From: Kitagawia praeruptora
Taxonomy: Eukaryota > Streptophyta > Magnoliopsida > Apiales > Apiaceae
DNA length: 64,000 nucleotides
Direction: 5' to 3'
NCBI GenBank assembly: GCA_037693485.1
Contig: CM075345.1
Location: 94,586,001-94,650,000, forward strand
Each line of letters begins with the position of its first letter. The stretch's first letter is position 1. Shown here in pieces: positions 53,340-64,000 of the stretch. Made by a program: the position numbers and the translations under genes. Below the pieces are notes generated by a model. The model did not search any database. It was not told where the DNA came from and saw nothing but the letters and a program-made list of their open reading frames with translations.

Positions 53340-56241
53340 TCTCAACAACTCAATCAGATTGGAATGAGGTGATTGAGGGCATCGAGAGGTTAGTAACGGT
53401 TGAACAAAACACAGAGTTGCTGAGGCAAGTTCGGAGGAAGAAATGAAAAATGCACTATTTCAAATGAACCCAGACAAATCGCCGGTCCAGATGGGATGAT
53501 GATGATCCTGGACTTTTATCAAAAACACTGGTCAATTGTGGTAAAGATATGGTCCAGATGGTGAAAAAGTTTTTTCAGGAAGGAATTATACCAAATTGGC
53601 TTAATGAAACAAATATTGTGCTTAGGGCTGAGTAAAACCGAACCGAAACCGAAAAATCGAACCAAATCGAATAATTTCGATTCGGTTTAGATTGAGTTTT
53701 TCTAAAAATTTCGGTTATTTCAGTTTTTTGGTTAAACCAAAAATAATTCGGTTTGGTTCGGTCTGTTAGTATATCGGTTCGGTTAAAACCGAATTAACCA
53801 AATTATACATGCATATATATTTGAATTATATATTTATATTATATTTATTATACTTTGTATTTATAAACTAATTTGTATAAAAAACAAAGTTTTCTAACTT
53901 TCTTTCTAAACATCAAATTAGCTGTAAGAATTCATTCCACAGAGTAGAAATGGTCATATGTGTTGTCTTAGAAATGAGATTGAAGTTAAACTTAATTTTT
54001 TCCATTAGAGATATTTTTTAATTGTTAGATCTTTTCACAAGAATATCCTGTTTCTGAGCTAAAAACCAGGAGATACTTTAAAATTTAAATGCAAGGTAAA
54101 GAGGAAGCGTAGTTTGACTTTAAAATACAAAGGAATAAACTAGTTAAGATATAATAGTCCGTCATACTACTTGTATTCTTATGGTATTAGGTGGTAATTG
54201 TAAAATTCAGATATCTGTAGACTGTATTAGTTATTCTTATTTATTCTTAAGCTGTTGCTGCTAATAAGCATTAGGTTTTCATACTCTGATGCACTATATA
54301 AAATTGGTAGCAAAACCAAAAGTGAAATTATAAAGAGGACATGATTTGCGATAGCAGCACGTTAATATCTTTTGCATTTTCAAAGTAGCAATTATAACCT
54401 ATTGACAACCTTCTAAAAATAAACATGTAACTGGTTTAAGCTTCTCTGGTAATGAAGGAAAGTACCTTCATTTTTACTTCAAATTTCGGATTTTAAAATT
54501 TCGGTTTTTCAGTAAACCAAACCGAATAAACCGACCCATTTTATTTCGGTTCGGTTTTGCATGTTAAAACAGTTCGTTTATGCAAAAATAGAATTTTGAT
54601 TATTCAGTTTTTATAATTCGGTTCAGTTTTTAACTGAACCGACCGAATGATCAGCCCTAATTGTGCTTATACCAAAGAAGAAATATTCGACAAGTGTGCG
54701 TGATTTACATCCCATATCGTTGTGCAAAGTATTGGTGAAAGTCATTACTAAAGTATTGGCGAATAGAATGAAGCACATTCTTGATGGTGTGGTGTTATAG
54801 TGTAAAAGTGCTTTTATCCCTAGTAGGCTCATCACGGATAACATCATGGTAGCATATGATATGACGCATTATTTGAAACAAAAATGCAGAGGACGAGAAG
54901 GGTAGTATGGCTATTAAAATTGATATGAGTAAAGCTTATGATAGAATCGAATAAGATTTCTTGAGGGAGAATTTATGCAAGCATGGGTTTCATAATAATT
55001 TTGCAATGCATTAATTCGATCTCCTATCGTGTCATTCATGGTGTCAGAGAGATGGGACCAATAGTTCCGAGTCGTGGACTCCGTCAAGAGGACCCTCTGT
55101 CTCCATACTTATTTATATTATGTGCAGAAGGGCTATAAGCCTTCCTTAGGAAGTTTGAAAGACAACAGTTGATTCATGGGGTTAAAATATGTCGTCAAGC
55201 TTCTAGTATAAGTCATATGCTATTTGCAAATGATGGCTATCTGTTTTGCAAGGCGAATAAGAATGAAGCATTGAGAATGATGGACTTGTTACAGATTTTT
55301 GAGGAGGCTTCTGGCAAAAGAGTAAACGTGCCCAAGTCATCTATTTCCTTTAGTATGAATGTCTCTCAGGATTGCAGGAATAGTATCTGCCACATTATGC
55401 AGATGACTGAAGCTGATGGAAACAATACTTACCTGGGTTTACAAAGTTTAGTGGGGTAAAACATATCAAGTGTCCTTGGGTTTCTTAAGGACAGAGATAA
55501 AAATATGGTTTAGTCATGGAAGGAAAGTTGGGTTTCACAGGCTGGTAGGGAAGTTTTAATTATAAACGTGGCCCATGCGTTTTCAACATATGCTATGAGT
55601 GTTTTCCTGTTACAATTAGAGATCACTAAGAATCTTGAGCGAAGTCTGACAAGGTACTGGTGGGGGTGGAAGCTCAAACTCAAGGTCGGGGACAGAATGA
55701 GCAAGCATAAAACAACTGGTGGTCTAGGGTTTAGAGATTTTCATGATTTTAATTTAGCTTTACTAGAAAAACAAGGTTGGAGGTTTATAACTAGACCCCA
55801 GAGCTTGGTAAGTAAGGTTTATATGGCTTGTTATTTTCCATATGTGCATTTTCTTGAGGTGAAATTGGGTAGCAATCCTAGTTTTGTTTGGAGAAGTAAA
55901 TGGGAGGCAAAGGGTGTAGTCCAAGCTGGTTCGAGGTGAAAGTTGGGATCAGGGGAAAAAGTTATGGTAGGGGGGCAACCATGGCTACAAGATGAGATTA
56001 ATCCTTACATTACTAGTGATTTACAGGGTGTGGAGAACATCACTGTCTCAGTACTAATGACTGTGGGAGGAAAGCTGGAATAAAGATCTAGTGGTGGATT
56101 TCTTTAACTCTAGAGACCAACAGTGCATCCTAAACACGCGTATTGGGGGTGATAACGAGGACGATTGTTTATACTGGAGCCAAGAATGGAGTGGGGAATA
56201 TTCTATCAGAAGTGCATATCGGATGATTCAGTCACAAAATG
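53340..56241 (+). mobile_element. LINE (L1-type) remnant, reverse transcriptase region
   Basis: Interrupted by a MITE (53623-54659) but continuous across it. Readable pieces: KNALFQMNPDKSP and VQMVKKFFQEGIIPNWLNET before the MITE. After it: VLIPKKKYSTSVRDLHPISL, AIKIDMSKAYDRIE, SHMLFANDGYLFCKA (catalytic FADD changed to FAND) and NVPKSSISFS. The connecting and zinc-binding-region-like C-terminus follows (SLTRYWWGWKLK, GGLGFRDFHDFNLALLEKQG, SWKWS-like EWSGEYSIRSAYRMI). No endonuclease or ORF1 remains, and numerous stops and frameshifts occur. The copy is 5'-truncated and old. Its 3' end is cut by the CACTA-like element at 56242. Confidence 0.85.
53623..54659. mobile_element. hAT MITE in the LINE
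   Basis: 1037 bp with ends TAGGGCTGA and TCAGCCCTA and an exact 8-bp duplication ATTGTGCT (53615-53622 and 54660-54667). Both ends carry self-complementary aaccgaaccgaa / ttcggttcggtt words; the middle is non-coding. Removing it restores the LINE reading. It belongs to the same broad TAGGGCTG family as the MITE at 37891. Confidence 0.9.
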
Positions 56242-56324
56242 CACTACACATAGATTGCATATTGCAACGACAGGAATACATTACCTTAAGGCCTATATTT
56301 GTTGCAGTAGATCTATGGCAATGA

Positions 56325-56910
56325 ATTTGTAAAATTTGGTCGTTGCATCTGCCCCCTTGCAATAGAGCCATTTAGCAACGTTTTTTACACCATACAACAA
56401 CATAATTAAATCATTGCAATAAAATTCAGTAGCAACATTTTAGGCTCTATAGCAACAATTAAAAACTATTGCAGTAACATAAGAAGATAGTTAATTGACA
56501 CTTTAAGGCAACATTTCTGAGACCAATTGCAATGATTTTTTATAGATTAATGCAACATATTTTGACCCTATTGTAACATTTTTTCAAAAAAAAAATTTAG
56601 CAGGATCATGCTGGAAATACACTAAACCAGGATCAATATTTCATAAACCAGGGCAACTTAATGCCAAATTTCCAAATGTACCATTACAGACGAATAATTC
56701 AAAAGCAGCACCATGTTACGACATGGTCGTACAAACCATTCAAAATGTGAAGTAAAAATGAATTGACTAAGGCGCATACAAATAGCTACAAAATAGTTGC
56801 GCGCAAATTTAAACATAAAGTACATGCAGTCTACCAACTATTATCACATAATTTAAACGTAAAGTGAAAGAAATGACTCATGCATCGTCATCTTCATCTT
56901 CATCATCTCA
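56325..56910. other. gcaac-rich subterminal region of the CACTA-like element
   Basis: Repeated ttgcaa, agcaac and gttgc words at roughly 20-50-bp spacing to ~56580, then AT-rich non-coding sequence. No ORF of note. Confidence 0.45.
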
Positions 56911-56913
56911 TTC

Positions 56914-57314
56914 ATTTTGGATATCTTCCATCTGGACTCCATGACAGTGCAGTAACTTGTTCATCATCATGTCCTTGGAGAAAATCCACTAGTGTCCACC
57001 GAATTCCAGAACTTCCAGAAATATTTCCTACAGTCACTCCCAATCTCACAGCTGCATTTCCAAGATAAGAAGAAGACCAAATGCAAATTCCACCTCTAAT
57101 GCGTACCGGCAACATTATGATTAGTAATGAAATTAATACATAAAGCCAAAAACAACTCATAGCTGTGAACAAAAATAATTAATTGTAAAGTTAAAAATGT
57201 GGCACTAGTATTACCTACATGCTACAGAAAGTGTCCTTCCACCATTTGGCCTCCACTCCCGAGCTTTAACACTTCTTTGGGACTCGCTGATCAAGAAGCA
57301 CGTCTCCTTCCCTT
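56914..57314 (-). pseudogene. Two-exon fragment of nucleoporin ALADIN (AAAS) gene
   Basis: Exon 57314-57215 encodes GKETCFLISESQRSVKAREW and RPNGGRTLSVAC. A 119-bp intron with GT and AG borders follows. The second exon from 57095 reads RGGICIWSSSYLGNAA, then GIRWTLVDFLQGHDDEQ and ALSWSPDGRY, after which similarity ends (about 56914). These are the WD40 repeats of plant ALADIN, a scaffold nucleoporin. The intron is kept, so DNA rather than mRNA was copied. The fragment lacks both gene ends and cannot work alone. Confidence 0.75.
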
Positions 57315-57530
57315 CTGCAAAAAAAGAGAAAAGTTGCTGGTATTAAGTATCACTCTTAACATAAAAAGACTTTACTCCAAAATAGTACACCTAACCTTTC
57401 CCTATAAGTTGCATCTATCAAAAATAGTACTCCGTATAAGCTCCCTGTAGGAGCTTATCGAATCGATTAGGCCTTAGAAGTGCTGTATCAATAAGATCAG
57501 GCTAGCTCCTAAAGAAGAGAACTTGTATAC

Positions 57531-57632
57531 CTTTTTCGATAATGCTGCAAAAGGATTTATATCGTCCTCATAGATTTTCTTATACTTGGACTCCATGTCT
57601 GAGGTAAAACCACTTTCAAGATCTTCTGTAGG
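57531..57632 (-). pseudogene. Single exon of plant CASP (Golgi coiled-coil protein) gene
   Basis: A 102-nt segment bounded by atcag and |gtatac encodes 34 residues, including DMESKYKKIYEDDINPFAAL. This matches the conserved stretch before the transmembrane end of plant CASP (Golgi membrane tether related to CUX1/CASP). No neighbouring CASP exon was seen. It lies 216 bp upstream of the ALADIN fragment on the same strand, with splice signals that could join the two in one transcript. The match is from memory of the family, so the name is less certain than the exon itself. Confidence 0.6.
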
Positions 57633-58205
57633 CTGATAAAAATGTGAGAAAAATGTGAGCTGACAAAATTTTATAGCAGTTTTATACCTTTAGCAGCGAC
57701 CTAATTGTCGCTACTGATTTATGAAAATTAAGTTGCGGCCATCATATAAAAGCAGAACAGAATGTAAAATGAAATTAATAAATGGGATATACATAATGTT
57801 GATGGAAATTGAACAGTTATATCAGCACCAATTTGTTTTTAATTGATCATCATTTTCCAGGATAAAGTCCAATTAAATTATCATATTTTTTTTCCCATGG
57901 GAGTTGCTTGATCATTATTGAAATTTACCAATCAAATTTATTGGGGCCTAATAATTCCCGAACCTAAAATTCAATTATATAAATATTAACTTTTTAATGA
58001 AAGCATAACATAAAAGATGACAAAGTGAGACCTAGTCACTAGAAAATGCATAACCTCTGTCATGCCAGACAGAGGTGTAAACTGATAGTTGGCACATAAA
58101 ATGTTTATGCATCAATTGCATACATTTAACGTAGCTTCTCCGTATATAGACTTTTGACATGTTAAAAAAGCTATTGGCAAGGGTTACTGGAGACATTCAA
58201 TAGAA
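57633..58205. other. Non-coding DNA between CASP exon and element D
   Basis: It contains the tagcagcgac..gtcgctactg inverted motif at ~57690-57715 and AT-rich sequence. No gene seen. Confidence 0.45.
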
Positions 58206-58210
58206 ACTAG

Positions 58211-58906
58211 TGTTAGGAATTATGTTGTCCTTGATGATAAGCACCCTAAAATACCTTGAAAAACATATGTGTATAACTTAAGTTTGTAACTTATCAACGG
58301 ATATCCAATTTATAAATATCTGTTGATGAGGCAGCTTATCGACTGATAAGTCTATAGCCTACCTGTTTAAGTCTTAATTGATAAGTTATTTGTTATTGTC
58401 ATAGTTGCTAGAATTCCTAAGTCATGTTGACTATCAATGGATATGCAGAATAGGGTAGCTAATTGTATATAAGCTATGCTATGTAATTATGTATAAGTGA
58501 AGTGATGTTTCAACCGATGAAGCTTCTACATCAACGGATATGACACTTCAACAAATAGCAGTCAACCTATCGATCGATGTCTGCTTCAACGGATAAAATG
58601 CTACAACCAATAATGTCTTGATATTAGTGGTTGATAGAAACTTGACATGCTTGACAGATCACATAGGTTGATAGACTTAAAAAGGGTATGGAAGCTAGTA
58701 TTGGAAACGAAGAAGAAAAAGAAACATTCCTTATTCTCACAAGCAATTTAGCTGGTAAATCTAGTGCAAATCTTTCCAAGACAATCCAGACAAAATTGCA
58801 TCACATAGAGACAAGGAGTGGCATCAAACCCACAGAATACTTTGACTTTGTAAGATTCATTTATTTTGCAGGGTTTGTAAACTTGAAGCATATATATCTT
58901 CAAGTG
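58211..58906 (+). repeat. Left LTR of element D (3'-truncated)
   Basis: About 696 of the expected 1028 bp. A TATATAAG box lies at 58465-58472. LTR sequence stops in tcttcaagtg and continues as gtatcagagc. Confidence 0.85.
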
Positions 58907-58954
58907 TATCAGAGCAAGATTCTAACAAACAAGAAGTTTAAAGATCAAAACATC

Positions 58955-60480
58955 ATGGGGAAGAAGGACATAGGGGTAAAGATTCCAATGCTTGACAAAG
59001 ACAACTACTTTCACTAGAAAGTAAAGATGCGTCTTCATCTCTCAGCTCTCGACGAAGATTATGTAAATTGCATAGAGAAAGGCCCTCATATCCCAATGAA
59101 GGCTAACTCTGGTGTTGGTGAAGCTGCTGGAACTGTAGCTGCTGGAAGGCCAATTCCAAAAACTCAGACTGAGTTCACAGACGAAGACTTGGAAGTGATA
59201 CACAAAGATAAGAAAGCTGTGAATATCTTATTCAATGGTATCGACCAAGATATGTTCGATAGTGTCATTAACTGCACCACTGCCAAACAGGTGTGGGACA
59301 CTATCCAAACAATCTGTGAAGGAACTGAGCAGGTCAGAGAAAATAAAACGCATCTCCTCATACAACAATATGAGCATTTTCACTATGCCTCTGGTGAAAA
59401 TCTAAAAGATATATTCAGTAGGTTTCAAAAACTACTGAATGGTCTGAAGTTATATGGGAGAAAATATGTAACCAAGGACTCCAACCTAAAGTTCTGAGAT
59501 CTCTTCCTAAGGAATGGAAACCAATAACAATCTCGTTGAGGAACTCTCAAGACTACAAGGACTTAACACTTGAGAGACTGTATGGCATCTTGAAAACTTA
59601 TGAGCTTGAAATGCAGCAAGATGAGGAAGTGGAGAAAATCTAGAAGAAAGTTGGAGTTATTGCCTTGGTGGCCAATATTCCAGCAAGCCAGGATAGTGAG
59701 AAGATGGAGAGCATAAAAGCCACACCAAGTTCAAAGACTTGTGAAGGTGGAGCTGAAACTAGCAGAGGGAAAAACTAGTTGATTGAAGAACTTGATGCAT
59801 CTAGTGGAGATGAATCTGATTACTTGGATGACTATCTAGCATTCTTGTCAAAAAGATTCTCAAAGCTTAAATTCAAGAGGAATCTAGCAGGAGGCAAGCA
59901 ATTCAGAAAATGTTATCAACCATCCAAAGACATGGTGGAAAAGTCCAAGTTCAAATGATTTAACTGTGGAATTGCTGGCCATTTTGCCAATGAATGCAGA
60001 AAGCCTAAGGCTGAGAATGAGAAGAAACAGTTTGGAACTGTTGACTACAAGAAAAAGTATTTTGATCTTCTCAAGTAAAAAGAGAAAGCATTTGTGTCAA
60101 GAGACAATGATTGGGTTGCTAGAGGAGATTCAGATGCAGAAGAAGAGTTTGTCAACCTTGCACTCATGGCAAATGAAAATGATGAAGAAGCTAGTTCAAC
60201 AAGCAACCAGGTATTCTCTACAAACCTAACTGATCTTTCTAAAGCTGAATGAGATAGTACAATTGATGAAATTTCTCTTGAATTGTACAATATGCATGTT
60301 TCCATGAAATCGCTTAACAAAGAAAATAGGAGAATTAAGGATCGTAATGAAAAGTTAAGTGATAAGAATGCTTTAATAGAAACTCAGTTGATTGAATTTG
60401 AGGTTATAAGAAGAGATTACCATGAAGCTAAAGATAGATTGATTGAAGCTCTTAAAAGAGAGGATTCATTAAAAGAATAG
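58955..60480 (+). pseudogene. Gag of element D, degenerate
   Basis: From ATG 58955 (MGKKDIGVKIPMLDKDNYFH, then TAG at 59015), Gag core NCTTAKQVWDTIQTICEGTE, LLIQQYEHFHYASGENLKDI and SRFQKLLNGLKLYG to a frameshift near 59494. The continuation reads LPKEWKPITISLRNSQDYKD and GILKTYELEMQQDEE. The CCHC knuckle F-NCGIAGHFANEC has its first Cys codon replaced by TGA at 59956-59958. A coiled coil ends near 60480 (KENRRIKDRNEKLSDKNALI). At least six stops. It corresponds to element C's Gag in order and motifs. Confidence 0.85.
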
Positions 60481-60799
60481 TTAAAGAAAGAACATGATCT
60501 AATTGTTAAGTGGAAAAGATCTAAAGCCACTACTGAAGAAATTTGTAGTGTCCAAGGGATTGATTCTTTTAGCAAATTAGAAGAAGCAAAGTTAAGAGTT
60601 GATGGTGAGACTGCTTCACACAGCGTGTCGACGGATAATGAGGATAATTATCCGTTGAACAGCAAGCAATCGATGGATACAGATCATTCCAACTAGTGAG
60701 AAGGAACCAGTCATTCAACCTGAAGACTCTATAGCCACAAGGCTGGTTGCTAATCCTCAAATTTCTCAAGTACCAATTCCCTCCATAACCACATAAATC

Positions 60800-62032
60800 A
60801 GACAAGTATTAATTCCAGATTTTGTGCTTCACAAATCTCTAGCCATAGGGGAGCCATCATATGTGTCTGAATTCAAGCATATGCTCAAGCCTAAGAAATC
60901 ACCTGTAAAGAAGAATGATAAGAACACCATGAGAGTTGATTTTCTAATGCCAAATCCAGATGAATTCAAGCTGATGAGCAAGCATCTTGCTGAATTAAAA
61001 CAGAAGGCTAAAGTGATGTGGGACTCAAAGAGAACCTAGCATTTATCTACAGAGATGGAGTGGAAATATGTGTTCCCGCAGGTCATCCAAACTTTGTTGT
61101 GACCAAAGCTGAAGAAACTGCAAGGCTACTTCAGGCTGGCCAGATTGGTAGACAGCCTACAGAATGTACTGAGAATGAAGCTAGACTAGCTGATGAGCTA
61201 GTAAGAGAACTAGAAGAAGAGATGAAGCAAGAGGCGATAGAAGAAGAGGCCAAATTTAAGAAAAAAAAATGAACACAAGGTTTGCATGCAAGAAAAGGAA
61301 AAGCGGAGTCAAGACTAATGCTAGAGTCAAGTCTCGTGCTAAAAGAACTTTGAGCCCAGAACCAGAAGATCAAATTGAATCAACACAACCTCAACCTACT
61401 ATACCTCCGACCCAAGACACACATCAACCCACTCAAACTTCCAACCCCTTTGACTTCATAAAGGAAAAACCATTGGAATTTGATTTTGACATCAACAGCT
61501 TGGTATTTCCAAAGATCAGACTCTCACCTAAAAGAAAGAGAACTAGAACCAGGAAACAACCATTAGCTAGACCAATTCAAATTGCTAAGGTTCCTCAAGT
61601 TGCAAAAGTGGCTGGCAAGAAAGATACTGAACTCTATGTTGCTGACATTGAAGAGTACTCAAGTGTCAATCTTTTTTTGGATGATGTGGAAGATGTGAGT
61701 GCTGCATATAGGACAGTCAGGCTATCAGAAAGACTGATTTTCACCTATAAAGGAGGAAACAACAAAACCTGGCCCTAAATCAAGTGTTTACTAAAGGTTA
61801 CAGCATACTGTGGAAGATATGGTCCTTAATGAAAAGAACTGGGGGATTCACTCCAGAGGCAAAGACCAGAATCTTCAATAAGATCAATGAATTGAGAAAT
61901 AGCTGGACTTCAAAGAAGGGTTTTCCTAAGAAGGTGAATATTCCATATGATCCTGGTAGGAAGGTTCACTTCTATCCATTCTGGATAATGGAATTCAGAG
62001 ATGAACACAATATAGAAGATTTTTCAGAATAG
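60800..62032 (+). pseudogene. Envelope-like (third ORF) remnant of element D
   Basis: Plus-strand pieces in shifting frames: FVLHKSLAIGEPSYVSEFKH, NLAFIYRDGVEICVPAGHPN, an acidic coiled coil (ADELVRELEEEMKQEAIEEE), a Lys/Arg/Pro-rich linker (61269-61778), then ILWKIWSLMKRTGGFTPEAK and VHFYPFWIMEFRDEHNIEDF. Trp/Tyr-rich C-terminal domain and position before the PPT parallel the tail of element C's fusion ORF. No signal peptide or clear membrane segment was seen, so 'envelope-like' is by position only. Confidence 0.6.
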
Positions 62033-62382
62033 AAGATCAACTGGAAAAGGCTAGCAATGAGTATTTGCAACACTTAATGTCTATGCTGGATCCAAATCAC
62101 ATAGAAGAAAAGATCATCTACAAATCTCTAGAGGAGCAGCTTGAGGTAAACAAAAAGAAAATCCACGGTATGAGGATTGCAAGGGGAAGAAAGCAATGAT
62201 ATGCTCAGTCTAGAGGAGCATTCCTTGTAAAAGTATGATTCTTTAACTTGACTCAGTTCAATTTTCTACACTTTTGGAGCTTATTACACTTCATATATTT
62301 TTACTCAAACTCTGTATCCATGCTAAGGTGTTTTGTTATCATCAAGGCTCTTAATTTATGGCTGTTATTCTATCATTCATAA

Positions 62383-62394
62383 TTTGGGGGAGAT
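62383..62394 (+). promoter_or_regulatory. Polypurine tract of element D
   Basis: TTTGGGGGAGAT directly precedes the right LTR and is the same core as in element C. Confidence 0.8.
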
Positions 62395-63422
62395 TGTTAG
62401 GAATTATGTTGTCCTTGATGATAAGCACTCTAAAACACCTTGAAAAACATATGTGTATAAGTTAAGTTTGTAACTTATCAACGGATATCCAATTTATAAA
62501 TATCCGTTGATGAGGCAGTTTATCGACTGATAAGTCTGTAGTATACCTGTTTAAGGCTTAATTGATAAGTTTTTTGTTACTATCATAGTTGCTAGAATTC
62601 CTAAGTCATGTTGACTATCAATGGATATACAGAATAGGGTAGCTAATTGTATATAAGCTGTGCTGTGTAATTCTGTATAAGTGAAGTGATGTTTCAACCG
62701 GTGAAGCTTCTACGTCAACGAATATGACACTTCAACAAACAGCAGTCAACCTATCAATCGATGTCTGCTTCAACGGATAAAATGATGCAACCAATAATGT
62801 CTTGATATTAGTGGCTGATAGTGACTTGATATGCCTGACAAATCACATGGGTTGATAGACTTAAAAAGGGTATGGAAGCCAGTATTGAAAACGAAGAAGA
62901 AAAAGAAACATTCCTTATTCTCACAAGCAATTTAGCTGGCAAATCTAGTGCAAATCTGTCCAAGACAATCCAGACAAAATTGTATCACATGGAGACAAGG
63001 AGTGACAACAAACCCACAGAATACTTTGACTTTGTAAGATTCGTTTATTTTGTAGGGTTTGTAAACTTGAAGCATATATATCTTCAAGTGTAGCAAGGCA
63101 AAGTTGAGAAGAAAACACGGAGCTGAAAAGAACAAAGCATTAGGTTTTCTTGTAAACACTTAGTCTTGTACTCGCAGTTGTGTATATTTTTACACAGGTT
63201 ATTTTCTTCAATACAACCCTCAGGTGGACTCGACAAACCCACCTGAAATTTTAAAAGCCTGTTGTATGTTTGTTTTAGTTTTCATTTCAGTTCTGTAGTT
63301 CTTATCTGTTCATCCGTTCATATCAAGATCCATCTGTTGTCTTGTTAATTCGAAAGAATTTTCACCAAGATTGTATTCAACCCCCCTTCTACAATCTTGT
63401 GGTATTTAATTGGGAAATAACA
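62395..63422 (+). repeat. Right LTR of element D
   Basis: 1028 bp. It includes the same internal open frame as the left copy (62872-63093) and ends with a C-rich cttctacaatcttgtgg segment and AAATAACA. Confidence 0.88.
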
Positions 63423-63427
63423 ACTAG

Positions 63428-64000
63428 ATTTATAATTATTCTACGCAAGTCACAAATTAGAACTAGTTTATTCATTCTTAAGTGATATATTATTTATTGG
63501 CTTACACCATGATTTAAATAAAGGAAGCTTTGGTATAGCCCAGTTAAAGTAAAAGAAAACAAATAACGTATATTTTGGCAAACAACATTATTGATACGAA
63601 GGCTAATGTAAGCTCACCTCTGTAATAGATTTTAGTGCTCTGATAATAGTTTCGACTGCATACCATGACATTAATTAGATTTGGTCCCATGGAATCAAGA
63701 GATTTATCAACCTTTCGACAATTTCGGCAAACAAAGGCTTCATATTAATCAAGACCAAAAGCATGCTATGATATAAAAATTGACACTTACACAATAATAT
63801 AAGATAAGGACCTAAACCAATTCATCCTGCAAAATAAACATACGTCAAATTTCCCGAGGAAGCATAGGGCAAAACAAACTACTCATTAGAGGTTCAACAA
63901 ATTTTTTTTAATGAAAAACTCTATTAGAACTAAAATCAAAGAGTTACACATCCTCTTAATATCGTAAAATTGACAACCATACAAAATTTCTGTTTATGAA
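63428..64000. other. Right edge, non-coding or fragmentary
   Basis: A minus-strand exon-like segment (about 63620-63750) reads KPLFAEIVERLINLLIPWD and, after an acceptor-like tgcag, ETIIRALKSITE before a gtgagc donor. The family is not recognised. It may be a third captured gene piece or host gene. The rest is AT-rich. Confidence 0.3.

Larger units (their letters stand above)
58211..63422 (+). mobile_element. Element D: Ty1 SIRE-like LTR element with gag and envelope-like ORF but no pol
   Basis: The target duplication ACTAG is at 58206-58210 and 63423-63427. The right LTR is 62395-63422 (1028 bp, TGTTAGGAAT to AAATAACA). The left LTR matches only to ~58906, where it joins a truncated tRNA-Met primer site (gtatcagagcaag). 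A tract TTTGGGGGAGAT precedes the right LTR. Between them lie gag pieces and an envelope-like ORF; protease, integrase, RT and RNase H are missing. LTR copies differ at several percent, so it is older than C. Confidence 0.88.
56242..64000. mobile_element. Probable CACTA-type element, left end; right end not in window
   Basis: The LINE reading stops abruptly at cactacacatagattgcata, a CACTA start. The next ~350 bp are filled with short gcaac/gttgc words in both orientations, as in CACTA subterminal regions. A related tagcagcgac / gtcgctactg segment occurs near 57690-57715. No TGTAGTG end was found up to 64000, so the element would extend right. It contains exon fragments of two host genes and element D. 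No transposase was recognised. The call depends on the 5' end motif and the repeat context only. Confidence 0.4.

Overview
This window looks like nuclear DNA of a eudicot plant. It is AT-rich, has spliced genes with GT..AG introns, and is filled with plant-type Ty3 (Tat-lineage) and Ty1 (SIRE-like) LTR retrotransposons, hAT, Mutator-like and CACTA-like DNA transposons and a LINE. I cannot name the species from sequence alone. Only one host gene looks intact, and it runs off the left edge.

Layout. 1-3450: six exons of a minus-strand LAZ1/TMEM184 (DUF300) membrane-protein gene; its largest intron carries a 692-bp hAT element with a BED-finger relic. 3460-6197: promoter side and unidentified decayed sequence. 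6198-8764: non-coding LTR element 'E' with an array of small self-pairing hairpins. 9621-11173: Mutator-like element with ~174-bp inverted repeats, a 9-bp target duplication and an apparently captured gene fragment. 11183-14958: AT-rich repeats, then an unidentified decayed multi-exon gene. 14959-45193: one large nested complex. Ty3 element 'A' (809-bp LTRs, target duplication GTTAT) has its left LTR cut by Ty3 element 'B' (15034-25092) and by Ty1 element 'C' (25682-33306); a hAT MITE sits in A's integrase. Removing B and C with their target duplications restores exactly 809 bp of LTR. 45199-53300: decayed, AT-rich DNA with Helitron-like ends, short tandem repeats and one exon of glutamate-1-semialdehyde aminotransferase. 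53340-56241: LINE remnant split by a second hAT MITE. 56242-64000: probable CACTA-type element carrying exon fragments of nucleoporin ALADIN and Golgi protein CASP, interrupted by Ty1-type element 'D' (58211-63422).

How the parts work together. A, B, C and E are on different branches but share one theme: most copies are defective. A and B have gag-pol on the minus strand and, between pol and the 3' LTR, a gene on the plus strand with its own TATA-like element, a leader intron and three coding exons. The first coding intron has the same phase in both. C carries an in-frame join of reverse transcriptase to the tail of an envelope-like ORF. D keeps gag and an envelope-like ORF but has no pol. 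B and C have nearly identical LTR pairs (two differences each) yet carry several stop codons, which suggests they were moved by proteins made elsewhere.

Limits: all assignments come from reading the sequence; no database search was run. Ages are relative only.
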